Position numbers and translations under genes: made by a program
Source: CAIVVT01 sp963757265
GTDB taxonomy: Bacteria > Acidobacteriota > Terriglobia > Bryobacterales > Bryobacteraceae
Reading direction: 5' to 3'
Length of the DNA: 64,000 nt
Assembly: GCA_963757265.1 (NCBI GenBank)
Contig: CAVWRA010000006.1
Span: 1,240,001-1,304,000 of the forward strand
The notes under the pieces: model-generated
What the model was told of the DNA's origin: nothing
What the model saw: only the letters and a program-made list of their open reading frames with translations
Database searches by the model: none
Part shown: positions 1 to 8,120 of the stretch, one piece after another
Layout: each line of letters starts with the position of its first letter
How positions within the stretch are numbered: the stretch's first letter is position 1

Positions 1-378
1 GCCGTCTTCATCATGGTCAGCGCCATCTCGGCGCTGGTCGGCGGCATCGTCATCATGAACGTGATGTTGGTCAGCGTCACCGAGCGCACCAAGGAAATCG
101 GCGTCCGCCGCGCCGTCGGCGCCGCCGGCAACGACATCCTGCGCCAGTTCCTGGTCGAGAGCGTGTTGCAATGCCTGGCCGGCGGCACGGCCGGCATCGG
201 AATCGGCTTTCTGTGCGCCGAGTTGCTGCGCCGCTTCACGACATTTCCTGCCGCCGTCCAGTGGCAGGTGGCCTTGATGGGCGTCGTTCTGAGCTCCGCC
301 ATCGGCCTGTTCTTCGGCATCTACCCGGCTCAGCGCGCGGCCATGCTCGATCCCGTGGAGGCGCTCCGCTCGGAGTGA
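1..378 (+). CDS. MacB/FtsX-type ABC transporter permease, C-terminal part
   Basis: The reading frame is open from the first base, so the gene begins outside the window. The visible 125 residues are the C-terminal FtsX domain of a MacB-like permease. It has one hydrophobic segment at the left edge, the cytoplasmic signature SVTERTKEIGVRRAVGA, then two more membrane segments and the usual closing QRAAMLDPVEALRSE. Such permeases couple an ATPase to export of peptides, lipoproteins or antibiotics, or to mechanotransmission. The next gene, 9 bp downstream in the same direction, is a second permease of the same family, so the two probably form one transporter whose ATPase would lie upstream. Substrate unknown. 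Confidence 0.9.
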   Translation, partial: AVFIMVSAISALVGGIVIMNVMLVSVTERTKEIGVRRAVGAAGNDILRQFLVESVLQCLAGGTAGIGIGFLCAELLRRFTTFPAAVQWQVALMGVVLSSAIGLFFGIYPAQRAAMLDPVEALRSE

Positions 379-387
379 ACCGCGCCC

Positions 388-1650
388 ATGGCCATGACGC
401 GCGCTGAATTCGGAGAAAACCTCAAGGTCGCCTGGGACACGCTCAGGGCCCATAAGGTCCGTTCCAGTTTGACCCTGCTCGGCATCGTCATCGGCGTCAC
501 CAGCGTCATCTCCGTCGCCGCCGTCATCGACGGCCTGAACCGCTATATCCAGAGCAAAGTCGAGGGGCTCGGCTCGCGCACGTACTTCATCACCCGCTTC
601 CCGCCCGGCACCGACCCTAATCGCATGCCGGAAAAAATCCGCCTGCGGCGCTTTCTTGGTTTTTCCGACGCCGCCCTGCTCCAGCAGCTCTGCCCCGCCG
701 TGGAAGCCGCTAGTACCATCGCCACCCGCGCCTCCTTCTTCGGCCAGGCCAACGAAATCCGCTACGAATCCCAGCGCGTGCAGAACGTCTTCCTGCGCGG
801 GGTCGAGCCCCCTTACATCGACGCTCTGCCCATGTTCTCCATCGACACCGGGCGCTTCATCACGCCCTTCGACGAGGAACACTCCTCGCCCGTCGTCGTG
901 CTCGGCGCCAACGTCGCCAATGGCCTCTTCCCGCGCCTCGATCCGCTCGGCAGGGAAGTTCTCATCAACGGCGGCATGTACCAGGTCATCGGCACCTTCG
1001 CCCATCAGGAAGGTCTGTTCGGCGGTCCCGGCGTCGACGACTACGCCATCATTCCGCTCACCAATTTCCGCAAGCACAACCCCGACATCCGGGAGACCAT
1101 CATCATCTTCACCGTCTACCGCAACTGGCAGCCCGCCGCCGCCATGGATGAAGTCACTGAAGTCATGCGCCGCCTGCGCCATCTCAAGCAAAGCACGGAC
1201 AACGATTTCGATGTCATCTCCTCCGACTTTCTCAGCACCCTGTGGAACCAGCTCACCGGCGCCATCGTGATCCTGACCGGCGTCATCTCCAGCATCGGCC
1301 TGCTGGTGGGCGGCATCGGCGTCATGAACATCATGCTCATCTCCGTCACTGAGCGCACTCGCGAGATCGGCGTCCGCAAGGCCATCGGCGCCCGCGCCGC
1401 CGATATCCGCGTTCAGTTCCTGCTCGAGGCCACCACGCTGAGCCTCCTCGGAGGCTTGATCGGCATCCTTCTGGGCGGCCTTGTCGCCTGGGTCGTGCGC
1501 CTCACCATCCCCGACATCCCGGCCTCCGTGAGCTGGTTCTGGGCCGGCATGGGCGTGCTCATCTCGGCCTCCGTGGGCGTGTTTTTCGGATACTGGCCGG
1601 CCGATCGCGCCGCGCGCCTGGACCCCATCGTCTGTCTGCGTTACGAATAA
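388..1650 (+). CDS. MacB-like ABC transporter permease
   Basis: This is a 420-residue inner-membrane permease. It has a cytoplasmic N-terminus, a first membrane helix around residues 28-50 (LLGIVIGVTSVISVAAVI) and a periplasmic MacB-PCD-like domain to about residue 285. An FtsX domain follows with three helices and the loop SVTERTREIGVRKAIGA. The C-terminus AARLDPIVCLRYE is typical of the family. It follows another permease fragment by 9 bp and probably pairs with it as a heterodimer. An ATG two codons later is an equally possible start. The cargo cannot be deduced from the sequence. Confidence 0.9.
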   Translation: MAMTRAEFGENLKVAWDTLRAHKVRSSLTLLGIVIGVTSVISVAAVIDGLNRYIQSKVEGLGSRTYFITRFPPGTDPNRMPEKIRLRRFLGFSDAALLQQLCPAVEAASTIATRASFFGQANEIRYESQRVQNVFLRGVEPPYIDALPMFSIDTGRFITPFDEEHSSPVVVLGANVANGLFPRLDPLGREVLINGGMYQVIGTFAHQEGLFGGPGVDDYAIIPLTNFRKHNPDIRETIIIFTVYRNWQPAAAMDEVTEVMRRLRHLKQSTDNDFDVISSDFLSTLWNQLTGAIVILTGVISSIGLLVGGIGVMNIMLISVTERTREIGVRKAIGARAADIRVQFLLEATTLSLLGGLIGILLGGLVAWVVRLTIPDIPASVSWFWAGMGVLISASVGVFFGYWPADRAARLDPIVCLRYE

Positions 1651-1660
1651 GCTGTCATTG

Positions 1661-2506
1661 ATGCCCCGCAAACCCCAGGAATGGAAACTCCGCGCCGGCC
1701 GCCTGCTGCTGGGCGAGCACACCCTGATCGTCGGCGTGCTGAATGTCACGCCCGACTCCGTCGCCGACCTCGGCCGGTATCAGGATCCGGATCGGGCCGC
1801 CGCCCGCGCCCAGGAACTTGTTGATCAGGGCGCGCACGTCGTTGAGATCGGCGCCGAGAGCATGCGCTCCGGTTCCCAGCGGGTCTCGGAAGCGGAGGAA
1901 CTGCGCCGGCTGGTGCCCGTTTTGAAACGCTTGCGCGGGTGCCTGCTGGTTCCAATCTGCGTCGAAACCTACAAGGCCGCCGTCGCCGCCAAGGCCCTCG
2001 AGCATGGCGCCGCCATCATCAAGGATCCCTTTGGCCTGGTCCAGGACCCCGACCTGGCCAAGGTCGTGGCCCAGCACGATGCCGGCCTCGTGATCCAGCA
2101 CATGCGCGGCACGCCCGAGACCTGGGCCAAGTTGCCCGGCATGATGGACCCGGTCGGAACTCTGTTGACCGAACTGAAGGCCTCGCTCAGCCGCGCCGTC
2201 CGCCAGGCCGTCCAGACCCAGCGCATCGTCATCGACCCCGGTCTCGGCATGGGCCTGCGCAAGGAGCAGAACAGCGAGGTCATCCGCCATCTCGACCGGC
2301 TCTTCGAGACCGGCATGCCGCTTCAGGTCAGCCCCACCGGCAAGCCCTTCGCTACCTCGCCCTCGCTCGATCCTTCCTTCCCCATGGCCGTCGCCGCCGC
2401 CGTCGCCGCCATCCTGCGCGGCGCTTCCATCCTGCGCGTGCACGACGTCGCCGCCATCCGCCCCGCCATCCTCACCGCCGACGAACTTCTGCAAATTGGC
2501 GTTTGA
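1661..2506 (+). CDS. folP: Dihydropteroate synthase-like protein (divergent active site)
   Basis: The overall pattern is that of dihydropteroate synthase, a TIM-barrel enzyme joining p-aminobenzoate to a pterin in folate synthesis: GVLNVTPDS at residues 25-33, HMRGTPETW, VIDPGLGMG and the C-terminal RVHDV. The length (281 aa) fits. Several pocket residues known from E. coli FolP differ: the ESTRPG loop reads ESMRSG, the VDT motif reads VET, and the conserved Asn of the NDI motif is Lys (IIKDPFG). It could be a folate enzyme with an unusual pocket or a relative with another substrate. The ATG at 1661 is preferred to a TTG one codon earlier. It follows the permease by 10 bp. Confidence 0.75.
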   Translation: MPRKPQEWKLRAGRLLLGEHTLIVGVLNVTPDSVADLGRYQDPDRAAARAQELVDQGAHVVEIGAESMRSGSQRVSEAEELRRLVPVLKRLRGCLLVPICVETYKAAVAAKALEHGAAIIKDPFGLVQDPDLAKVVAQHDAGLVIQHMRGTPETWAKLPGMMDPVGTLLTELKASLSRAVRQAVQTQRIVIDPGLGMGLRKEQNSEVIRHLDRLFETGMPLQVSPTGKPFATSPSLDPSFPMAVAAAVAAILRGASILRVHDVAAIRPAILTADELLQIGV

Positions 2507-2557
2507 CACCGGGTGTAGCCTCAAAGTGGCCGGAGGTCCGCGCGGCTCTTCAGGGGC

Positions 2558-2673
2558 GCTCTTTGAAAAACGAATGATTAGCGAAGAACAAATCGAATGA
2601 TAGCCAGTTAAGTCATTCATTTTAAAAACAAAAGTCGATAATTGGCTTTGATCCTCACATTTTGTGTTTCGCG
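2558..2673 (+). repeat. Dispersed 116-bp repeat, copy A, with boxA-like start
   Basis: This segment aligns without gaps to 45301-45416. The best-conserved blocks are the start GCTCTTTGAAAA, then CGAAT, GATAGCC, a run of A with TCGA, AATTGGCTTTG, TCCTCAC and TTTCGCG at the end. It begins 51 bp after the stop of a plus-strand gene and has the same orientation as that gene; copy B also lies downstream of a plus-strand gene. The first 12 bases resemble the boxA antitermination element of rRNA operons. The function is unknown. It is A+T-rich compared with its surroundings. Confidence 0.75.
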
Positions 2674-2805
2674 CGCCGGCCGGTTCGACAGCACCGTGGC
2701 GCGCCTGTAGTGTAGTGTCGCCTCGCCCGTCCGCGAGTCGCGCTCCAGCCCTCCGGTCAAGCTCCGCAACCGGTCGTAACCAATTGACAATAAGGGGACT
2801 GTTGG

Positions 2806-2825
2806 GAGATTGGCTTTGTTCCTAC
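2806..2825 (+). repeat. Short fragment of the dispersed repeat
   Basis: GAGATTGGCTTTGTTCCTAC matches the most conserved part of the 116-bp repeat (GAGAATTGGCTTTGTTCCTCAC in copy B, 45380-45401), allowing small differences. It lies 132 bp after copy A in the same orientation. It may be a remnant of another copy. Confidence 0.5.
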
Positions 2826-2870
2826 AAATCCCTCACCCGGGCCGCCGCGCCCCTTCCTGCTCCGCCGCAA

Positions 2871-2930
2871 AGTGTCGAGAAGTGTCGAATAGTGTCGAAA
2901 AGTGTCGAATAGTGTCGAATAGTGTCGAAT
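2871..2930 (-). repeat. Six-unit 10-bp tandem repeat downstream of hom
   Basis: Six head-to-tail units of AGTGTCGAAT (plus-strand reading), with only the last two bases varying in units 1 and 3. Seen from the minus strand, the array starts 19 bp after the hom stop codon and reads ATTCGACACT. The unit is not self-complementary and there are no unique spacers. The 10-bp period is close to one DNA turn, so each unit would present the same face to a protein. Confidence 0.9.
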
Positions 2931-2948
2931 TCCGGCCGGGGGTCACGC

Positions 2949-3911
2949 TCAAATCGTGCGCGCGATTTCGACCAGGTCGGAGAACAGCCCGTAGGCCGTC
3001 TGGTCGAGTCCCGGCTCGAGCGTGAACACGCCCAGGTCGCCCATCAGGTCGGTGTGCAGCACCAGCAGGTTCGACGTGCCCCGGCACGCCGCCAGGATGT
3101 CGTCCTTGTCCAGCACCTCGGCTCGCACCCGCAGCCGCACGCCGCGCGGCGTTTTGCGGGCCCGGCTGATCAGCGCCACGCTCTTCCCGCGGGCCTCGAT
3201 CGTGGCCAGCTTTTCGGGCGTCAGCCGGCCGATGCCGCGGCGGTCGATCTGCTGCGGCGTTACGCCGGCGTTCATCAGCACGTTGGCCAGGGCGGCGGCT
3301 TTGCAGGCCGAGTCCCAGCCCTCGATGTCGAACCACGGGTCGGCTTCGGTGACGCCCAGGCGGCGCGCCTCGGCGATGCCGTCCTCCAGCGATTGGCCTT
3401 GGCGCATGGCCTCGATGATCACCTTGCTGGTGGAGTTCAACGCGCCCGAGAAGCCCAGGATCTCGACGCCCGGCAGGCTGTTCCGAACGAGGCTGAAAAC
3501 CGGCGTGCCGTCCATGGTCGTGGCTTCATACAGGAACTCGACGCCGGCCGCGCGGGCCTCCTGTTTCAGCTCCAGGTAGGCGCACGCCAGCGGCCCCTTG
3601 TTGGCCGTGATCACGTGCATGTGCCGCGCGTAGGCCGCGCGGATGTGGGAGATGGCCGGCTCGCCCGTCTCGGGATTGAGGGGCGTGATTTCGACCGCCA
3701 CTTCGGCCCGCGACCGGGCGAGGAACTCCTCGATGTTCGCCGCCGGCGGGCCGAACTCGGGCTCCTGCGGCAGCCCCTTGGGATCGTAGGCCGTGCCGTG
3801 GCGGGCGGTGTGGATGGCGACGATTCGATTGGGGTAAACCGGGCGCTGGCGCTCGAGCAGCCGGGCGAAGGCCCGCCCGACGTTCCCGTAGCCGATCAGT
3901 GCGAGTCTCAA
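2949..3911 (-). CDS. hom: Homoserine dehydrogenase (no ACT domain)
   Basis: This enzyme reduces aspartate semialdehyde to homoserine for threonine and methionine synthesis. The N-terminal Rossmann motif is GYGNVGRAF (residues 8-16). Family hallmarks are VITANKGPLA, GALNSTSKVI and GVTEADPWFDIEGWDSACK. At 320 residues it ends after the catalytic region and lacks the C-terminal ACT domain, so feedback inhibition through that domain is not expected. The start is TTG, whose last two bases begin the TGA stop of the upstream DUF4139 gene; the two are translationally coupled. The other aspartate-pathway genes (asd, lysC, dap) sit about 15 kb away. Confidence 0.93.
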   Translation of the reverse strand: MRLALIGYGNVGRAFARLLERQRPVYPNRIVAIHTARHGTAYDPKGLPQEPEFGPPAANIEEFLARSRAEVAVEITPLNPETGEPAISHIRAAYARHMHVITANKGPLACAYLELKQEARAAGVEFLYEATTMDGTPVFSLVRNSLPGVEILGFSGALNSTSKVIIEAMRQGQSLEDGIAEARRLGVTEADPWFDIEGWDSACKAAALANVLMNAGVTPQQIDRRGIGRLTPEKLATIEARGKSVALISRARKTPRGVRLRVRAEVLDKDDILAACRGTSNLLVLHTDLMGDLGVFTLEPGLDQTAYGLFSDLVEIARTI

Positions 3912-5995
3912 AAACTCAGTGTCTCAACTAACGCAGCCAACTGGCTCTCCAGGTCGGCCTTTTTCTTGCGGGCCTCCTCGAGGCGAGTCTGCTGTTCAAT
4001 GATGGCGACCTCTTTGGCGGCCAGGTCGGCGGCCCATTTCTCGACCTGCGGCTTCTGGCTGGCGACGTAATTCAGGCTCTGAATGTTGCTGCGCAGGCGG
4101 CCCTCGTCGGCGGTGAGGGCGTTGATGCCGTTCTGGATCTGCTGAATCGCGGCTGTGGCTTCCGCGAGCGCGCGCTTCCTGGCGGCCAGGCCCTCCAGCT
4201 TCTGCCGCGCCTCGGGCGTGAGCTTGCGCGCCCCGATCCAGGCGATGATCTGGTCGGGATCCATCTCGAGGATGGCGACGCTCTCCTCGAGCGGCCGCTG
4301 TTCGACCACCGTTACCTTGGCCTCGCCCGACGCCGGCACGTTCAGCGCGAACAGGTAGCGCAGGTCGGACTTCTCCTCCGGCTTCGGCGAGACCAGCTCC
4401 TGGTCGGCGCGCAGCGGATGGGACAGCAGCAGGTTCTTCTCCTTTGGATCTACGTTCGTGGCCGTGTAGGTGGTCTTGATCTCCAGCATGGACTTCGTGG
4501 TCAGCACGCCGTGCTCGGCCTTGAATGAGCGGATCATCTGCGAGCCGGTGTCGAACTTGGTCGTCACCTTGGTGCCCAGATCGACGGCGAACGACAGGAA
4601 CCGCTTGTCGCCCGCCTTGAAGGTGCTCAACAGCGACTCGCCCGTATACCCCTCCGGCGTGTAGACGGTCACCGGGCCGCCGTCCAGCGTCTTGCCGGTG
4701 TCGTTGCTGAGCTTGGCGGCGCGCTGCGGATGGGGGCCTTCGCTGGCGTCCCACAGGTAGACCTGCTTCGCGGTGATCTTCTGCTGGACAAACGGCACCA
4801 GCAGCGACTGGCCCGCCTTTACGCTCGCCGGCCGGCTGAAGTGGTACTCGAACAGTTCGCCGGCCTCTTCGGCCTCGGTCTCCGGCGCGACGCTGCTGGT
4901 CGCGTCGAACCACTGCGTCTTCGTGCTGAGGCCCATATTCTCGTTCATGGTCAATCCAGCCCCCGGCACGAACATCTGCTGGTTCTTGGGCAGCCTGGCC
5001 TTGGCGAAGGCTGGTGAGGACGCGGCCTGGGGCGGCGGCGGCGGCCCCGGCGGCGCGTTGGCAAGCATTCCGCCGATCACGCCGCCGGCAACACCGCCGG
5101 CTGCTCCCGACGTGGCCCGCGCGCTCATCTCCATCGGCTTCGCGTTCTGCGCTTCGGCCAGCTCCAGCTCCTGCCGCTCGACATAGCGCGGTTCGTACAA
5201 CCGGCTTATGAACGAGATGGGGCGCCCCGAGACGACGGTGAGCTGGACGTTGTTCCAGTCTGATTCGCTCTTGTTTTCGACGATCGCCCAGCCCTCGATG
5301 GTGGCATCGCCCTTATCGCTGAACGCGAGCCGGTAGGCCGATTTCCACATCGGCGCCGGCACCAGGTAGCGGGCCAGCAGAGTGCCGCTCTGACCCGCAG
5401 TCTCGACCCACACCGACTTCTGTTCCTGCGACTGCGCCTGCTGGTAGGCGGCGAGCGCGTCGGTAAGCCGCTTCTGCAGACGGTCGTCGGCCAGCTTGAC
5501 GCTCGAAACGCCGTCCAGGTCGATCACCTTCAGCTCGCCGGCGGTGGTCAGGAAGGTCAGTTCCAGCTTCTGCACCGGCTGGCCTTGCGGGGAGGCCGTC
5601 TGGGCGACGCGACCGCTGACGACGACGCCCTCGACCGGCCCGCCCGTGGTGCCCAGGACGATGCGCGCGCCGCGCATCTGGTCGAGCAGCGTGGCCAGGT
5701 TGACGCCGTTGGGGATGCTCAATCCGATGTCGGCCAGGCGGCGATCGAGCGGATCGTCCAACTCATAACGCAGGTGCGTCACTGCACCGGCCGAGGAGGT
5801 CAGCACCAGGGTCTTGAGGACGTCGTCCATCTCGGACTTCTTGAATTCGAGGCGCACCGGCTCGCCGGCTTTCACTTCGCCCGAGCGCTCGAACAGCGCC
5901 AGGCCATTCTTGTACAGGACCACACGGGAAACGGGGAGTTCGGCGGCAGACAGGCTAAGTGCTGCAACCGCGAGAAGCGCAAAACAGCGGAGCAT
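3908..5995 (-). CDS. DUF4139 domain-containing exported protein
   Basis: This is a 695-residue secreted or periplasmic protein of unknown function. An upstream in-frame ATG exists at 6013, but GGAGG sits six bases before the ATG at 5995, and the product then begins with a clean signal peptide (MLRCFALLAVAALSLSAA). The N-terminal part (VSRVVLYKNGLALFERSG) and central beta-rich region match the DUF4139 family. A Gly/Ala/Pro-rich linker lies near residues 295-330, and the last 90 residues form a charged coiled coil. The stop overlaps the TTG start of hom, an unexpected partner that may be only positional coupling. Confidence 0.85.
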   Translation of the reverse strand: MLRCFALLAVAALSLSAAELPVSRVVLYKNGLALFERSGEVKAGEPVRLEFKKSEMDDVLKTLVLTSSAGAVTHLRYELDDPLDRRLADIGLSIPNGVNLATLLDQMRGARIVLGTTGGPVEGVVVSGRVAQTASPQGQPVQKLELTFLTTAGELKVIDLDGVSSVKLADDRLQKRLTDALAAYQQAQSQEQKSVWVETAGQSGTLLARYLVPAPMWKSAYRLAFSDKGDATIEGWAIVENKSESDWNNVQLTVVSGRPISFISRLYEPRYVERQELELAEAQNAKPMEMSARATSGAAGGVAGGVIGGMLANAPPGPPPPPQAASSPAFAKARLPKNQQMFVPGAGLTMNENMGLSTKTQWFDATSSVAPETEAEEAGELFEYHFSRPASVKAGQSLLVPFVQQKITAKQVYLWDASEGPHPQRAAKLSNDTGKTLDGGPVTVYTPEGYTGESLLSTFKAGDKRFLSFAVDLGTKVTTKFDTGSQMIRSFKAEHGVLTTKSMLEIKTTYTATNVDPKEKNLLLSHPLRADQELVSPKPEEKSDLRYLFALNVPASGEAKVTVVEQRPLEESVAILEMDPDQIIAWIGARKLTPEARQKLEGLAARKRALAEATAAIQQIQNGINALTADEGRLRSNIQSLNYVASQKPQVEKWAADLAAKEVAIIEQQTRLEEARKKKADLESQLAALVETLSF

Positions 5996-6099
5996 TGGAT
6001 TCCTCCAGGTCATTCCTCTCGGGACGTCTCAACACGAGGTCAACACGCGCTCACCACGTGATCAACGCGGGGCCAACCGCGGCTCGGCCTCCAGGCGTT

Positions 6100-6147
6100 T
6101 AGACGCCGGCGGGCGCGCGATTCGTTCCCGCCGGCGGGCGTCGTCAT
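6100..6147 (-). terminator. GC-rich hairpin after the hypothetical gene
   Basis: GACGCCGGCGGG near 6113 can pair, with a bulge, with CCCGCCGGCGGGCGTC near 6144, across a loop of about 12 bases. It lies directly after the stop of the minus-strand gene ending at 6148. There is no clear U-run, so it may be a transcription pause or mRNA-end hairpin and not a full intrinsic terminator. Confidence 0.4.
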
Positions 6148-6744
6148 CTAAAAGACGCCGCCGGCCGCCGGTTCGTCGAGCAGCAGCATCAGCCGTTCGG
6201 CGAAATTGTCCTCGCTTTCCGACCACAGCAGACGCCGCTCGACCGCCAGGGCGTCTTCGAGATCCGAGGCCAGGTGCAGAATGCTGCGGATGTTGGATTG
6301 GACGGGGCGCAGTTGGTCGCTTTTCGGATGAGGCAGGAACAGCTCCTCGCGGCCCAGGTCGATCCACAGGTGCTCGGCCTCGCCCGTGGGGTTGAGGACG
6401 TCGTGCTCAAACAGCGGCGCGTGGAGCTCGATGCACACGCGGGAGGGCTGAAGCGACCAGTCGCCATTCCACAGCCACAGGTCCCAGCGCGTTTCGAGCT
6501 GGATGCAGCAATCGTCGTGCACGAACTCCTGGACCACCTCGGCGGCCGCGCGGGCATCGACCTCGGTGTCGATAAAGCCTTCGAAAACGGGGACTTCGTG
6601 GAACGAGACGGCGTACACGCGCAGGATCCCGCCCGGGGCCAGCTTGGAGAACGGGAAGACCTCCAGGGTCTTGCGGAAGTAGACCGGCAATGCCAGCGGG
6701 CTGAAGCCGTCCAGCCACAGCGAGAGGTACAGTGGATCGCCCAT
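6148..6744 (-). CDS. Conserved-looking hypothetical protein, 198 aa
   Basis: I do not recognise the family. The product is acidic and rich in aromatic residues (SLWLDGFSP, WDLWLWNGDW), with no signal peptide or membrane segment, and looks like a single cytosolic alpha/beta domain. Codon use is typical of the window and the frame is open from ATG to stop. It lies upstream of the DUF4139-hom pair on the same strand, separated by about 150 bp containing a hairpin. An overlapping frame on the other strand is long but has the arginine- and glutamine-rich composition of an antisense shadow. Confidence 0.65.
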   Translation of the reverse strand: MGDPLYLSLWLDGFSPLALPVYFRKTLEVFPFSKLAPGGILRVYAVSFHEVPVFEGFIDTEVDARAAAEVVQEFVHDDCCIQLETRWDLWLWNGDWSLQPSRVCIELHAPLFEHDVLNPTGEAEHLWIDLGREELFLPHPKSDQLRPVQSNIRSILHLASDLEDALAVERRLLWSESEDNFAERLMLLLDEPAAGGVF

Positions 6745-7445
6745 GGGACTACGTGCCGCGCGTCATTTCATACGCTAGCGCATCCGGCGCAGCGGCGGCC
6801 GTGGCGGCCGATGCCTGAATTGTACCGGCAGCCGGAAGACAGCCAGGATTGGCTCTTGCCCTGGTGCTGGCGCACCAGTGCGAGCCACTGCCTGGGGCAT
6901 TCACGAGCGCTTGAGGATAGGTCGCGGACGATCGGCCGGCCTTCGATCCAGCCACAGGGCAAAGCGCGGATTCTCAGAATGGCAATTGCTGCGCCGGGAC
7001 CCGGGGCTTCACAGCCCTCCACAGTGGCCAGATTGCCGAGAATTGGCGGATCCAGTCGCCCCGGTATTCGTAGTCCCGTGCGCCAAGGTTCGACTTACGA
7101 CTGGAACTTCTCCGTGCACTCCGTACCGAGACGCGATTCAGGCCTGAACATAGGGCTTTAGTGGGCATTTCTTTCGGCCTCACCGCTTTGCATGCACGTG
7201 ATGGTCCAGATTAGAGGCTTTGCGTTTATTAGGATGGGATCGCTGATTCGGCGGGGGTTAGCGGAAACTCAGCGAAGGCGAGTGCAAATGATCCATACAA
7301 ACCGGGCATTTATTGCCGAACTTGCGTTCCTGGCCGGCATTCCCTACCCCGCGTTTCCGGTCCCGATCCACACCGTCGGCGCCGGCGGGGCAATTGCCGA
7401 TCCTTGGCCACGCCCGAGGAGCAACCCGGCGCGCCGTCCATCCGC
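6745..7445. other. 701-bp stretch with no recognisable gene
   Basis: Short frames exist on both strands, but none has recognisable motifs, a good ribosome-binding site or convincing composition. The segment is less GC-skewed than its neighbours, especially 7150-7320, and could be the worn remains of a gene. I saw no tRNA, terminator or repeat. Confidence 0.5.
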
Positions 7446-7892
7446 TCAGCCCTGGGCAGTCATTTCCTCGTAGGAGACGTCCTTGATGTGCGTCGCGATG
7501 TACCACCTGTAGCCGAAGGGATCCTTGACGCCCGACATGCGGTCGCCATAGGGCTGGTCGGCGGGCGGGCGGATGCCTTCCGCGCCGCAGGCCACGGCCT
7601 GGGCATAGACGGCGTCGCAATCGGCGGTGTAGATCAGCAGGCTGATGGGCGAGCCGCCGAAATGCGCGGGCGCGAAGGCGTCCATCTGGGGCGATTCATC
7701 GGCCAGCATGACGACCGAGTCGCCGATCTGGAGTTCGGCGTGGCCGATGCGGCCGCCGGGACCGGGCATGCGGAACTTCTCCGTGGCGCCGAAGGCCTTG
7801 ATATAGAAGGCGATGGCGGCGGCGGCATCGTTGAGAATCAGATACGGCTGGACGCTGTGATACCCGTCCGGGATGGGCTTGACCTGAGGCAT
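7446..7892 (-). CDS. VOC (glyoxalase/bleomycin-resistance fold) family protein
   Basis: This is a 148-residue protein of the vicinal-oxygen-chelate superfamily, PhnB-like group. It contains PYLILNDAAAAIAFYIKAFG near the N-terminus, GHAELQIGDSVVMLADE in the middle, and DPFGYRWYIATH near the end, where this group often has a metal ligand. The ATG at 7892 is preferred to one 18 bp upstream because AGGAGG precedes it at proper spacing. Members include glyoxalases, dioxygenases and antibiotic-binding proteins; the substrate cannot be assigned. Confidence 0.85.
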   Translation of the reverse strand: MPQVKPIPDGYHSVQPYLILNDAAAAIAFYIKAFGATEKFRMPGPGGRIGHAELQIGDSVVMLADESPQMDAFAPAHFGGSPISLLIYTADCDAVYAQAVACGAEGIRPPADQPYGDRMSGVKDPFGYRWYIATHIKDVSYEEMTAQG

Positions 7893-8120
7893 GGGTCGAT
7901 CCTCCTTCATTGCAGTAGCTGTTCCTGTGCTCAGCCGGAGTGCTGGATGGGACAGGGGCGCGATTCTGAACTACAAAGTAGAATTTACCATAGGCGCGGG
8001 TGTTTTCACGAGGGAAACGGGCGGCGGTGCGCCGGCAGGATTGCAGAAGGTACATTCGTGATGGCGCAGGCGGCGGCCCCTTCGACGTGCCCGCCGGGGC
8101 GGCGGGAGTGAATTCGCGTC

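Larger units (their letters stand above)
2507..2948. other. Gap of 442 bp without a gene, rich in repeats
   Basis: No convincing coding frame lies between the convergent folP-like gene and hom. The gap contains a copy of a 116-bp dispersed repeat (2558-2673), a short third fragment of the same repeat (2806-2825) and a 60-bp tandem array (2871-2930). All are listed separately. Confidence 0.7.

Noticed and set aside
2871..2930. The tandem array as a CRISPR
   Set aside because: Units are only 10 bp and touch each other; there are no spacers and no cas genes nearby.
7080..7110. A GGTTCGAC stretch as the T-arm of a tRNA
   Set aside because: No acceptor or anticodon stem can be drawn around it and there is no CCA or matching 5' strand.
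6274..7161. A 295-residue plus-strand frame across the hypothetical gene and the following gap
   Set aside because: It lacks a ribosome-binding site and motifs, and its composition changes at the gene border, as expected for a shadow that runs into non-coding DNA.
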